The translations under genes and the position numbers were made by a program. DNA of 36,206 nt from Clostridia bacterium (GTDB lineage Bacteria; Bacillota_A; Clostridia; Christensenellales; Aristaeellaceae), in contig JAFWQM010000107.1 of NCBI GenBank assembly GCA_017509065.1, positions 1 to 36,206 on the forward strand. The letters are read 5' to 3'. The notes beneath the pieces were generated by a model. It was not told the DNA's origin. It saw only the letters and a list, made by a program, of their open reading frames with translations, and searched no databases. Positions 1-7,948 of this stretch are shown in pieces. Position 1 is the first letter of the stretch; the number at the start of each line of letters is the position of its first letter.

Positions 1-138
1 CCGCCCGGCCTCCGCTAAAAACAATCCACCGGATTGTTTTTCGAGCGCTTCGGCCCCAGTATTCCTGCGGTTTCGTTCCTTGTCTGGAACGATTTCTCAT
101 CCCGCATCTGAATTCACGATTCAATTGGGCGAGCAATA
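1..138 (+). repeat. MITE-like repeat, copy 1 (cut by the window edge)
   Basis: This is the 3' part of the 235-bp repeat that is complete at 3047-3281. It ends with the terminal inverted repeat TTGGGCGAGCAATA. Its start lies outside the window. It has the same orientation as the three other copies. Confidence 0.85.
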
Positions 139-163
139 AGCTGAGGTTACGGAAAGTTTGAGG

Positions 164-286
164 GCTTCTGGCCCAAGAAAGCCTGGAAAATCCCAGAGGA
201 AAGCGAGCTTTTCCCTGGGATTTTTCCTGGCTTTCCCCGGACGCTTTGCGTCCGGAGAGGCGGCTTTCAGCCACCGGGCCAGAAGT
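164..286 (+). repeat. Second palindromic repeat, left copy
   Basis: A block of about 120 bp bounded by CTTCTGGCCC (165-174) and its inverse GGGCCAGAAG (276-285), with internal hairpins such as the one around the CCGGACGC/GCGTCCGG words. An inverted copy lies at 36001-36126. No coding capacity is convincing. It sits about 25 bp from a MITE end, and the right copy shows the mirror arrangement. Confidence 0.75.
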
Positions 287-378
287 ATAACGTCAGCAAT
301 CCGTTCTTCTGCGTTTCTTCAAGCATCAGCGGGAACCAAGTGAATCTTATCCCAACAGGTTCAATCCGCTATTGAGGT

Positions 379-430
379 CCAGGAGATGAAATCTCCTGGT
401 GCAGGTGCACGAGGGCCGCAGTGGCCCTCG
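379..430. repeat. Two tandem perfect hairpins upstream of the PBP gene
   Basis: The first hairpin is CCAGGAGAT-gaa-ATCTCCTGG (379-399) and the second is CGAGGGCC-gcagt-GGCCCTCG (410-430). Neither is followed by a T-run, so they are not typical intrinsic terminators. They lie just upstream of the putative PBP promoter. Confidence 0.55.
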
Positions 431-449
431 CCTCCGTCGTCTCTCACCC

Positions 450-477
450 TTGGTAACAATGCTGTAAATAGTATAAG
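450..477 (+). promoter_or_regulatory. Putative sigma-A promoter of the PBP gene
   Basis: TTGGTA (450-455) and TATAAG (472-477) are separated by 16 bp, about 50 bp ahead of the GTG start at 528. This is a sequence match only and neither box is perfect. Confidence 0.4.
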
Positions 478-527
478 GCCCCCGTTTCCGGGGCATACTG
501 CGCGAATGAAAACAAAGGGGGGCGGCG

Positions 528-3032
528 GTGTTGCGCAAGGGAAAATGGGGGAAAAATATAGATCGGATGGACAGGAAGGAAAGCCGGGAAAGCCTGCGGG
601 AACTGAAAAAGCTGGACGGCGTCAGCCGCCGGGGACTCTGGCGGAGCCTGCTGCTTTCCCTGCTTCTGCTCCTCGCGGGCGGCGCGGCGGCGTTTTACTT
701 CGCGTTTGACGTTGGCTCCTGGCAGACGCTGGACATCCGCAAACTGACGAATATTCCCCAGACCGGGGCGATTTACGACCGGAACGGGGATTTTGTATCC
801 AAGATTCAGTCGGCGCAGAACCGGGTAAGCGTGCCGCTGTCCGATGTGCCGAAGGACGTGCAGAGTGCCTTTCTGGCTGCGGAGGACCTGCGCTTTTACC
901 AGCACGGCGGCATTGATTTCATCCGCATCTTTGGCGCGCTGCGCTCCAATCTGCGCGCCGGGGACTATGCCGAAGGGGCCAGCACCATTACACAGCAATT
1001 GGTGAAACTGAGCCATTTGAGCGCGCAAAAGACCATTGCACGGAAGCTGGAGGAAATGTGGCTGGCCCTGCAATTGGAGGCTCAGGCCAGCAAAGACCAG
1101 ATATTGGAAATGTATCTCAACTATATCTACTTCGGCCGCGGCGCTTACGGCGTCGAGGCCGCCGCCCAGGTTTATTTCGGCGTACACGCTTCGGAGCTTT
1201 CCGCCGCCCAGGGCGCGAGCCTGGCAGCGATTATCAAAGCGCCAAGCGCTTACGCGCCGCACCTGCATCCGGAAGCCAACCGGCAGCGGCAGCAGTACAT
1301 CCTTAGGACCATGCGGGAAAACGATTTGCTTTCCGAGGATGCCTACCGGGCCGCGCTTACGCAGGATGTGACGCCCATTGAACAGACATCCAAATCCGCG
1401 AAATACGGCTGGTATGTGGACGCGGTGCTGGACGAGGCGGAAAGCCTGCTCTCCATGCAGGCGGAAACGCTGCTGGGCGGCGGGTATCACATCTACACCG
1501 CCTTTGACCGGGAGCAGCAGGACATCATCGACGGGCATTTTGAGCCGGAGGCGAATTTCCCAGCCAAGGCGTCCGACGGGGAAAGACCCCAGGCCGCCAT
1601 GGCCAGCATCGACGTGCATTCCGGCGCGGTGCGGGCCATCGAGGGCGGGCGGGAATACACTGTGCAGCGGGGCCTGAACCGGGCCACGCAGATGCGCCGC
1701 CAGCCGGGTTCTTCCCTGAAACCGCTGGCAGTGTACGCGCCGGCCATCGAAAACTTCGGGTATATGACCGCCAGTGTGCTGAACGATACGCCGCAGAAAT
1801 TCGGCAATTACTCCCCCCGCAACAGCGGCAACCTGTACTACGGCAACGTGACGATCCGCACCGCGCTGAAGAACAGCCTGAACGTGGCCGCGGTGTCGCT
1901 CCTCAGCAAAATCGGCGTGGCGGCGGGGCGGGATTATTTGCAGAAGGTCGGCGTTGAGCTGGACGACCGGGACTGGAATCTGTCGCTGGCTTTAGGTGCG
2001 ATGACCTACGGCGTCTCTCCCGTGCAGCTGGCCGCCGCCTACGCGCCGTTCGCCAACGGCGGCACGTTTTACGCGCCTTACTTCATCGAGCGCATTGAGG
2101 ACGCAAACGGCAGGATATTGTATCAGCACGAAGTTCAGGGCCGGAAGGTGCTGTCTGAACAGACCGCATATCTGATGACCAGCCTGCTCCAGACCGTCAC
2201 CTCCTCCGGTACGGGAGCCAAGCTCTCCGGCGCTGGAACCCCCGTGGCGGGAAAGACCGGCACCGTGAACATGACCACCGGCGGCAACCGGGACATCTGG
2301 ATGGCGGCCTACAACAGCGACATTTCCACCGTCTTCTGGATGGGCTTTGACAACCCGGACAACAGCCACAAGCTGCAGAGCTGGGTGTCGGGGGGCGACT
2401 TCACCGCCGCTATGGCGACAAGGTTTTTCAAGAGCTATTACACCGGAAAAGAAAAGCCCGCCTTTCTCAAAGCGGACGGCATGGTGTGGCTGAATATCGA
2501 CCTGAAATCCATCGAGTGGGCGGGAGAACCGATGCTGGCAACCAACATGACCCCCAAGCAGTACAGTATTTCCGAGGTATTTCTTGCCACCAACAAGCCC
2601 ACGAAATCCTCCAACGTGTGGAGCGCGCCGCGCACGCCCTCGGCCTTTTATGTGACCCACAACAGCCAGGGCAATCCGGTGCTGGTCATCACCGCTTCGG
2701 ACGCCGGGCTGTACCGCATCCAGCGGGACGCGGTGGGCGAATGCTTTATCCTGGACGAGCTGAACGGCAAGGCGGGGGAAACCCTGTATTACACTGACAA
2801 GAAAGCCCAGGTGGGCGTGGTGTATACCTACCGGATCATTCCCATCAACGCGGAGCTCCTGAACAACGGTATCCTGCTGGAGGGCAAGCAAGCGGTGCAG
2901 ATCGCCCAGGCCAAAGCGCCGTCCGCTTCCTCCCGTCTGTGGGAGGACATCACCGGCCTGCTCTTCGGCAACCAAATCCCCCAGGAAAACACCTCTGACG
3001 CACTTTCACTTTTTTGGCAATCAGGAGAGTAG
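528..3032 (+). CDS. Class A penicillin-binding protein (PBP1A-type transglycosylase/transpeptidase)
   Basis: A bifunctional peptidoglycan synthase that polymerises lipid II into glycan strands and cross-links stem peptides outside the membrane. The 834 residues show a cytoplasmic basic N-terminus, one membrane anchor (about 39-60), a GT51 domain with the catalytic Glu119 in an AAEDLRFYQHGG motif and TITQQLVK near 153-160, then a penicillin-binding transpeptidase domain. That domain has the nucleophile in SSLK (395-398), SLN (450-452) and KTGT (576-579). A further C-terminal stretch of about 180 residues may be a beta-sandwich of the FN3 type, as in other clostridial PBPs; that part is inference. 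The GTG start at 528 is chosen for the AAAGGGGGG upstream. ATG at 567 is an alternative that would still leave the anchor intact. A MITE follows within 15 bp of the stop and no terminator is seen. Confidence 0.95.
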   Translation: MLRKGKWGKNIDRMDRKESRESLRELKKLDGVSRRGLWRSLLLSLLLLLAGGAAAFYFAFDVGSWQTLDIRKLTNIPQTGAIYDRNGDFVSKIQSAQNRVSVPLSDVPKDVQSAFLAAEDLRFYQHGGIDFIRIFGALRSNLRAGDYAEGASTITQQLVKLSHLSAQKTIARKLEEMWLALQLEAQASKDQILEMYLNYIYFGRGAYGVEAAAQVYFGVHASELSAAQGASLAAIIKAPSAYAPHLHPEANRQRQQYILRTMRENDLLSEDAYRAALTQDVTPIEQTSKSAKYGWYVDAVLDEAESLLSMQAETLLGGGYHIYTAFDREQQDIIDGHFEPEANFPAKASDGERPQAAMASIDVHSGAVRAIEGGREYTVQRGLNRATQMRRQPGSSLKPLAVYAPAIENFGYMTASVLNDTPQKFGNYSPRNSGNLYYGNVTIRTALKNSLNVAAVSLLSKIGVAAGRDYLQKVGVELDDRDWNLSLALGAMTYGVSPVQLAAAYAPFANGGTFYAPYFIERIEDANGRILYQHEVQGRKVLSEQTAYLMTSLLQTVTSSGTGAKLSGAGTPVAGKTGTVNMTTGGNRDIWMAAYNSDISTVFWMGFDNPDNSHKLQSWVSGGDFTAAMATRFFKSYYTGKEKPAFLKADGMVWLNIDLKSIEWAGEPMLATNMTPKQYSISEVFLATNKPTKSSNVWSAPRTPSAFYVTHNSQGNPVLVITASDAGLYRIQRDAVGECFILDELNGKAGETLYYTDKKAQVGVVYTYRIIPINAELLNNGILLEGKQAVQIAQAKAPSASSRLWEDITGLLFGNQIPQENTSDALSLFWQSGE

Positions 3033-3046
3033 GGATCAGTTAGGAG

Positions 3047-3281
3047 TTATTGCTCGCCCAACTAAATCATGAATTATCTGCGGGCGATAAATCGGTCCAT
3101 CCTGCGTCACTCAACCTTGAAATATCCTTCGGCCCTGGGCTGCCGCCCGGCCTCCGATAAAAACAATCCACCGGATTGTTTTTCGAGCGCTTCGGCCCCA
3201 GTATTCCTGCGGTTTCGTTCCTTGTCTGGAACGATTTCTCATCCCGCATCTGAATTCACGATTCAATTGGGCGAGCAATAA
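3047..3281 (+). repeat. MITE-like repeat, copy 2 (complete)
   Basis: A 235-bp element with perfect 15-bp inverted ends, TTATTGCTCGCCCAA and TTGGGCGAGCAATAA. Other copies are at 1-138, 13558-13720 and 36130-36206. In all copies the outermost shared dinucleotide is TA, which fits insertion at TA with TA duplication, as for IS630/Tc1-mariner-type MITEs (inference). It has no transposase gene. An internal hairpin is formed by AAACAATCC and GGATTGTTT. Confidence 0.85.
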
Positions 3282-3285
3282 GACG

Positions 3286-3375
3286 AGAGTACAGAGTTCA
3301 GAGTACAGTTTTATATAGTTGACAAAATGTGGACTCCCGTATGTCAACACTATATCATCTGTACTCTGAACTCTC
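3286..3375. repeat. Long imperfect hairpin of GAGTACAGAGTTCAG words
   Basis: The left arm GAGAGTACAGAGTTCAGA with a second GTACAG pairs with the right arm around 3358-3375 (CTGTACTCTGAACTCTC). An inner pair is TAGTTGACA with TGTCAACACTA. It directly abuts MITE copy 2. The same words recur at 13491-13511 next to MITE copy 3, so this is a second repeated element rather than a one-off terminator. Confidence 0.6.
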
Positions 3376-3471
3376 ATTCTCTTATTCCCTAATCCCTAAT
3401 CCCTACCTCTCTCACCAATTCCCTCCTCCCGCATAGGATGAAACCGAAAGCGGAAGAAGGAGGAGAGAGGG

Positions 3472-3792
3472 ATGAATCAGGAACAGGCAGAAAGCAGATC
3501 GCCCTTCGCGGCGCTGACCTGGCAGGAGCAGCAGGATCAGTGGCTGGCCTGGCGATCAAGACAATTGGATTTCCAACAGGCGGGCAGCCAGCAGCCAGCA
3601 CAAGAAAAGCCCCGCGCATCCGTTCAGGGTACGGATACGCGGGGGGAGAACACTGACGGCGGACCGCGGCTGCATCTTCCGAATATGCGTATTGCCGCGC
3701 CGACGCGGCATCAGGAGCTGGATCAGGTGATCAACCGCCACCGCCAGGCGCTGAAAAACGCGGGCGCGTTTACGAATACGTCTATCGGCTGA
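3472..3792 (+). CDS. Small hypothetical protein, 106 aa
   Basis: I do not recognise the family. The ATG at 3472 has a strong AAGGAGGAGAG site at 3458-3468. The protein is hydrophilic and rich in Gln, Arg and Ala, with a WQEQQDQWLAWRSRQ segment near residues 17-31 likely to form an amphipathic helix, and a second helical stretch near the C-terminus. There is no signal peptide or membrane segment. The stop overlaps the 3' end of the convergent TraX-like gene by 11 bp. The good ribosome site supports a real gene, but nothing indicates a function. Confidence 0.6.
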   Translation: MNQEQAESRSPFAALTWQEQQDQWLAWRSRQLDFQQAGSQQPAQEKPRASVQGTDTRGENTDGGPRLHLPNMRIAAPTRHQELDQVINRHRQALKNAGAFTNTSIG

Positions 3793-4573
3793 AAAACGCC
3801 ACGATTTCGCTCCAGTGCCGGATCACGGCGATGACCAGCAGATGGCCGGGGTAGAACGTATACCCCACCCACATGGGCAGGTGGCGGCGATCTTTTCGCG
3901 TGCGCATCGGCAGGAGGATCACGGGAAGCGCCAGGATGGACCAGAACTGGATCTGCGAGATGTTGGCGATCAGCTTTTTGCTTTGCGGCAGGAACGAAAC
4001 CTCCTGGATGACCGGCAAGCCGAGCACCGTTTTCAGCGTCAGTGTGCCAAAGCCCCAGTACAGGCAATAGGCGATCATCACCGCTGTGATGGAAGAGCGC
4101 GTCTGCCGCGCGCCATACAGCAGCAGGATGAACAGTACGCCCTGGAAACCGTAGTCCATTTTGATCGCGCAGGCAAGCAGCACCGCCAATACAGGCCCCC
4201 AGTACCGGCTTCCAAAGCGGTTTTCCCGGATGGCCGCGATACCGAGCAGGCCAAGCAGCAGCGTGGCGAATACATTCAGTTCGCCCCAGTCATGGTTCAT
4301 GGCGTACTTATAGCATGGCTGGGCGATCACGCCCACGATGAGCACCCGCAGCGCGTACTTCCAGATATTCCGGGTATAAACCGCTCCCGTCACCATGCCC
4401 CAGGCGAACAGCGGGAACGCGATGCGGCCCAGGATGCGCAGTTCATACACCTTGGGGAAAAAAGCCACGCCAATGTGATCGATGATCATGAACACCAAGG
4501 CGATGATTTTAACAAAGTCCTTGTCTTCATTGCCGCCTGTGCGCGGCAGGGCTGAGGAGATCCTATCAGTCAT
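3782..4573 (-). CDS. TraX-family membrane protein, 263 aa
   Basis: A polytopic membrane protein of the TraX family (PF05857). The founding member acetylates F-pilin, but most chromosomal relatives, like this one, have no conjugation genes nearby and are probably membrane acyl/acetyltransferases of unknown substrate. It opens with a DFVKIIALVFMIIDHIG segment, typical of the family start, has about seven to eight hydrophobic helices, and ends with the YPGHLLVIAVIRHW segment that marks TraX proteins. The ATG is preceded by AGAGGA at about 10 bp. It is convergent and overlapping with the small gene at 3472. No transfer, pilus or relaxase gene is present in the window. Confidence 0.85.
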   Translation of the reverse strand: MTDRISSALPRTGGNEDKDFVKIIALVFMIIDHIGVAFFPKVYELRILGRIAFPLFAWGMVTGAVYTRNIWKYALRVLIVGVIAQPCYKYAMNHDWGELNVFATLLLGLLGIAAIRENRFGSRYWGPVLAVLLACAIKMDYGFQGVLFILLLYGARQTRSSITAVMIAYCLYWGFGTLTLKTVLGLPVIQEVSFLPQSKKLIANISQIQFWSILALPVILLPMRTRKDRRHLPMWVGYTFYPGHLLVIAVIRHWSEIVAFFSR

Positions 4574-4661
4574 GCGTCATGAGTCCTCTGAAATCATAGG
4601 TATTTTGGGTCATCTCCGGCTGAGATCCGGCATAGAATGGAAATGGAGGTCTCCTGCATTA

Positions 4662-4716
4662 CTGTCCCGTCGTTTGGCCGCTGAAAAGGCGCGGCGCTGC
4701 GGCGGGACAGACGATT
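4662..4716 (+). other. GC-rich stem-loop followed by a T-run
   Basis: CTGTCCCG (4662-4669) pairs with CGGGACAG (4703-4710), and ACGA then TTTTTT follow on the plus strand. This has the shape of an intrinsic terminator for plus-strand transcription, yet no plus-strand gene lies upstream. It falls in the 5' region of the minus-strand TraX-like gene, so it may belong to an unannotated or antisense transcript. Confidence 0.35.
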
Positions 4717-4726
4717 TTTTGGGGAA

Positions 4727-4840
4727 GTTAGGAGTTTTGAGTTAGGAGTTTTATACAGTCGAACAATTGAACAAAAGCCTGCCTCGCGTTCATTCAAAGC
4801 ATGATAAAACGCCTAACTCCTCACTCCTATCTCCTAACTG
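4727..4840. repeat. Inverted repeat of AGTTAGGAGT words
   Basis: GTTAGGAGT occurs twice in 4727-4750, and the complementary words (CCTAACTCC, ACTCCTA, CTCCTAACTG) occur at 4811-4840. The loop is about 60 bp. The related words AGTTAGGAGTTAT and TCCCTAATCCCTAATCCC lie at the borders of the hairpin/MITE region at 3028-3410. This looks like a low-complexity mobile or slipped repeat, and it also separates the nitroreductase from traX. Confidence 0.5.
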
Positions 4841-4843
4841 TTT

Positions 4844-5404
4844 TCAGTCCACAAACGAAATCCTGTCCTCTTTGACTTCATGGGCGGGCTTGGTGTCGGC
4901 AGGCGTGCCGACGGCAATGGCGATCACAAAATCCCAGCCCTCGGGGAAGAGAAGCGCTTTGCGGAACGCATCCGCCTTTTCGGTCAGGAAAGCTTCGCGG
5001 GGCATGCCCAGGATCACGCTGCCAAGGCCCATGCTCTCCGCGGCCAGAGCAATGTTTTCCACCGCGATGCCGCCGTCGATGGGCGTGTAATGGAAGTCCG
5101 GCAGACCGGAGATGAAAATGACGCAGGGGGCGTGATAGAAAACGTGGAAATCCTTATCCGCGAAGCGGGGAGAACGTTTGTCGAGATTCCGTTCCATCAT
5201 CCGCTCCCATACGGCCTGGTTCAGTTCGCTCAGCAGTTCCTGATTGCGCACCACGGTGAAATGCCAGGGCTGGCGGTTCACAGCGGAAGGGGATTCCACG
5301 GCGGCTTTGAGCAGCGCGTCAATCTGCTCCTGGGTCAGGGGAGTCGGTTCGTAGGCGCGATGGCTGCGGCGGGAAGAAATCAGTTCGAGTGTGGCGTTCG
5401 TCAT
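4844..5404 (-). CDS. Nitroreductase family protein (FMN-dependent), 186 aa
   Basis: A flavin-dependent oxidoreductase of the nitroreductase superfamily that reduces nitro-aromatics, quinones or related acceptors with NAD(P)H; the physiological substrate is not predictable. The N-terminal SRRSHRAYEP is the FMN-phosphate binding signature, PSAVNRQPWHF (about residues 38-48) is the second FMN contact, and GLGSVILGMP is the third. The length is normal for a compact single-domain member. The start at 5404 is supported by GGAGGAAC 10 bp upstream; the longer open frame reaching 5761 is only the antisense of tadA. The gene is divergent from tadA, with a 91-bp shared control region. Confidence 0.9.
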   Translation of the reverse strand: MTNATLELISSRRSHRAYEPTPLTQEQIDALLKAAVESPSAVNRQPWHFTVVRNQELLSELNQAVWERMMERNLDKRSPRFADKDFHVFYHAPCVIFISGLPDFHYTPIDGGIAVENIALAAESMGLGSVILGMPREAFLTEKADAFRKALLFPEGWDFVIAIAVGTPADTKPAHEVKEDRISFVD

Positions 5405-5495
5405 GGTCTTTGTTCCTCCTTCTTGAATCTTGGCAGGGTTCTGTGATATAGTAACAAATGAATGATTTGGAACCGGGGCGGAGGGAAAAACGGGC

Positions 5496-5951
5496 ATGCT
5501 GCAAACGGAAGCTTTCATGGAAGAAGCGTTGCGGGAAGCAGAAAAAGACGAAAACGAGGTGCCGGTCGGCGCGGTGGTGGTATACGGCGGAAAAATCATT
5601 GCCCGTGCCCATAACGAGCGCGAGGGGGGCCATCCGTTTGCCCACGCGGAAATGCTGGCGATGGAACGCGCTTGCCGGGCGCTTGGAACCCGCCGGCTGC
5701 ATGGCTGTACCCTGTACGTTACCCTGGAGCCCTGCCCCATGTGCGCGGGAGCGCTCATCATGGCGGAGATCGACGCGTGTGTGTTCGGGGCTTACGATCC
5801 GCAGCAGGGCTGCTGCGGCAGCATATACACCCTGCCGCAGGACCCGGCGTTTCCGCGCCGCGTTTCCTGCGCGGGCGGAGTGTTGGAGGAGAGATGCTCG
5901 CTTCTCCTGCGCCGGTTCTTCGGGAAGAAACGTTCCGTTTCCACAGTATAA
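5496..5951 (+). CDS. tadA: tRNA-specific adenosine deaminase TadA
   Basis: A zinc-dependent deaminase that converts A34 to inosine in the tRNA-Arg(ACG) anticodon so that it can read CGU, CGC and CGA. The 151 residues carry the catalytic HAE (residues 50-52, Glu52 as proton shuttle) and the PCPMC zinc ligands (79-83). They also carry the EVPVGAVVV core strand and the NEREGGHPFAHAE loop seen in TadA. The C-terminal RRFFGKKR is the usual basic helix that contacts tRNA. The ATG at 5496 has GGAGGG at 5480-5485. Free guanine or cytosine deaminases share the motif, but the length, the N-terminal helix and the tail favour TadA. Confidence 0.93.
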   Translation: MLQTEAFMEEALREAEKDENEVPVGAVVVYGGKIIARAHNEREGGHPFAHAEMLAMERACRALGTRRLHGCTLYVTLEPCPMCAGALIMAEIDACVFGAYDPQQGCCGSIYTLPQDPAFPRRVSCAGGVLEERCSLLLRRFFGKKRSVSTV

Positions 5952-6060
5952 CACGGTTCATGCCATCTCGGCAAGAAAAAAACAGCGCGCTCAATTGTGT
6001 CAAAAAGCGGATAAAACATTGAAAAAGTTGTAACATCCCCGTTTTATTTTTGAAAAACAC

Positions 6061-6089
6061 TTGCGAAGAAGCCGAACATGTGCCATAAT
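6061..6089 (+). promoter_or_regulatory. Putative sigma-A promoter of the foldase gene
   Basis: TTGCGA (6061-6066), a 17-bp spacer and CATAAT (6084-6089), 58 bp ahead of the ATG at 6148. Confidence 0.5.
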
Positions 6090-6147
6090 ATCAACCGCGA
6101 TTACTTCCCGATGACCTGGGAAAGAAAAGTGAGGTAAAGGTTTTCAC

Positions 6148-7800
6148 ATGTCGAAAAAGATTGGAATCGTATGCGCCATCGTGATCGTACTGGCAGCGGT
6201 ATTCTGCCTGTATCAGTTTACGGATATTTTCGGCGCGAAGCAGGACAAGACTGTTTCTGCGGCAGCGCAGCCCACGGAAGCGCCGACCGAAGTTCCCGCC
6301 ACGGAAGCCCCCGCCACAGAAGCGCCGACCGAGGCGCCTGCTACGGAAGCGCCGACTGAAGTTCCCGCGACGGAAGCGCCGGTAGAAGTGTCCGCCACAG
6401 AAGCGCCTGCGGAAGTGCCGGAAGAACCGGAAGCCGCGCCTGCCGCTGCGGTGGAAACCGCGGAAGAAACTCCCGCTGAAGAAGGAACTCCTGCTGAGGA
6501 AGCGGCTCCCGCTGAAGAAGGAACTCCTGCTGAGGAAGCGGCTCCCGCTGAAGAAGGGACCCCCGCTGAGGAAGGAACTCCCGCTGAAGAAGCGGCTCCC
6601 GCCGAAGAAGCAAAAGATGAGAACCCCGTGCTGGCCGCCCTCGACGGAAAAGAAATCCGCTTGGACGAAACGGCGAATATGCTGAACTACCTGGTTTCGG
6701 GCGGCTATATCACCGACAGCAAGGATTACAAGACCGCTCTGGATTATCTGATCCAGACCCGCATCCTCTCCGCCAAGGTCACCGAGCTGGGTTTCGATCA
6801 GTTTACCGAAGAAGAAATGGCTGAATTCTCAGCGAAAGCCGAGGCCGAATGGGAAGAGGCCATCCAGCAGTATGTGACTTATTTCGGCGGCGCTGACGAC
6901 ACCGACGTGGAACAGACCAGGCAGGAAGCCGCTGAATACTACAACGCGCATGAGATCAGCGTTGAAACGATCGCAAAGCAGTATCAGAACGAAGCGTCCG
7001 AAGCAAAGCTGGAAGCTTATCTGATGGAGGGCAAGGACACGACCGCGACTGAGGAAGAAATCCAGGCCCTGTATGACGAAGCCGCTGAGTATGACCTCGC
7101 CTCCTTTGACGGCAACATCGGCACTTATGAACTGTATCAGGTTTACTACGGCCAGGAGTTTTTCTTCGTGCCGGAAGGCTACCGTGGCATCATCCATATC
7201 CTGCTGGACGTGGACAGCGAGCTGATGGACGCTTATACCAAGGCCCAGAGCGCTTATGAGGAAAGCAAGACCGAAGAAAAGCCCGACGGCGACGAAGCGC
7301 TGAAAGCCGCCTTGGACGAAGCCCGCGAAGCCATCTTTGCCAGCAAAAAAGAAATCATTGACGATATCTACGCCCGCCTGGAAAAGGGAGAGGATTTCAC
7401 CGCCCTGATCGAAGAATACAATCAGGACCCCGGCATGAAGGACAAGGAAAAGCTGGCCGACGGCTATCACGTGCATAAGGAAAGCCTGATGTGGGATCCC
7501 GTGTTCACCGAAGCCGCGTTCAGCGAAAAGATGGTGAAGCCCGGCGACGTATCCGATCCCGTCATTGGCAAGAACGGCATCCATATCCTCTATTACCTGC
7601 GCGACGTGCCCGCCGGGAAGAAAGAAATCACCGAAGCTTTCCACGAGCAAATCGCAACCTATCTGGAAACCAGCAAAAAGAACCAGATCTTCTCTGAAGC
7701 CATGACCGAATGGACGACGCAGCACGAGATCGTTTACTATCAGGAAGCGATCTACGCGCTCACCAATCCCGCTGAGCCCACGGAAGCTCCGGCAAACTAA
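6148..7800 (+). CDS. Membrane-anchored parvulin-like peptidyl-prolyl isomerase / PrsA-SurA type foldase
   Basis: An extracytoplasmic folding factor. Residues 1-25 are a basic start plus one hydrophobic segment; the Cys at position 20 lacks a good lipobox, so this is probably an uncleaved anchor. Residues about 40-155 are a low-complexity linker: first TEAPTEVPATEAP-type repeats, then PAEEGTPAEEAA-type repeats. The rest contains a SurA-like helical N-domain (from about ALDGKEIRLDETANMLNYL) and a PpiC-type rotamase region near residues 345-480, with GIIHILLDV, GEDFTALIEEYNQDPGM and GKNGIHILYYL, which match the strands of parvulins. The protein is very acidic. AGTGAGGT precedes the ATG. A strong terminator follows. 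The family role in folding secreted proteins is known, but the clients here are not. Confidence 0.85.
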   Translation: MSKKIGIVCAIVIVLAAVFCLYQFTDIFGAKQDKTVSAAAQPTEAPTEVPATEAPATEAPTEAPATEAPTEVPATEAPVEVSATEAPAEVPEEPEAAPAAAVETAEETPAEEGTPAEEAAPAEEGTPAEEAAPAEEGTPAEEGTPAEEAAPAEEAKDENPVLAALDGKEIRLDETANMLNYLVSGGYITDSKDYKTALDYLIQTRILSAKVTELGFDQFTEEEMAEFSAKAEAEWEEAIQQYVTYFGGADDTDVEQTRQEAAEYYNAHEISVETIAKQYQNEASEAKLEAYLMEGKDTTATEEEIQALYDEAAEYDLASFDGNIGTYELYQVYYGQEFFFVPEGYRGIIHILLDVDSELMDAYTKAQSAYEESKTEEKPDGDEALKAALDEAREAIFASKKEIIDDIYARLEKGEDFTALIEEYNQDPGMKDKEKLADGYHVHKESLMWDPVFTEAAFSEKMVKPGDVSDPVIGKNGIHILYYLRDVPAGKKEITEAFHEQIATYLETSKKNQIFSEAMTEWTTQHEIVYYQEAIYALTNPAEPTEAPAN

Positions 7801-7818
7801 AAAGCGTTTTTACAATGT

Positions 7819-7858
7819 CCCTGCCTGCGCCTTCAAAAGCGCGGGCAGGGCGTTTTTT
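7819..7858 (+). terminator. Rho-independent terminator after the foldase gene
   Basis: CCCTGCCTGCGC (7819-7830) pairs with GCGCGGGCAGGG (7839-7850) with a single G-T type mismatch, followed by CGTTTTTT. Confidence 0.85.
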
Positions 7859-7885
7859 CTGCATGGAATTCAACAAAGAATCATC

Positions 7886-7914
7886 TTGAAACTCTGTTTT
7901 TTTCCGTGTATAAT
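7886..7914 (+). promoter_or_regulatory. Promoter of the alpha-galactosidase gene
   Basis: TTGAAA (7886-7891), a 17-bp spacer and a perfect TATAAT (7909-7914), with GGAGGTG and the ATG at 7949 following. Confidence 0.75.
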
Positions 7915-7948
7915 TTTCCTGTAGATTTGTGCTGACGGAGGTGTCTCC

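Noticed and set aside
444..1619. Long minus-strand open frame (391 aa) antisense to the PBP gene
   Set aside because: It overlaps a gene with all catalytic motifs; long antisense frames are expected in G+C-rich coding DNA, and the translation shows no family motif.
1992..2975. Minus-strand open frame of 327 aa antisense to the PBP C-terminus
   Set aside because: Low-information His/Gly/Arg-rich translation and no ribosome site; a shadow of the PBP gene.
3782..4573. TraX as evidence for a conjugative element
   Set aside because: No relaxase, coupling protein or pilus gene occurs in the window, and chromosomal TraX relatives are common.
6829..7725. Minus-strand open frame of 298 aa antisense to the foldase
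   Set aside because: Antisense of an acidic coding sequence gives a Phe/Leu-rich pseudo-membrane protein; no start signals.
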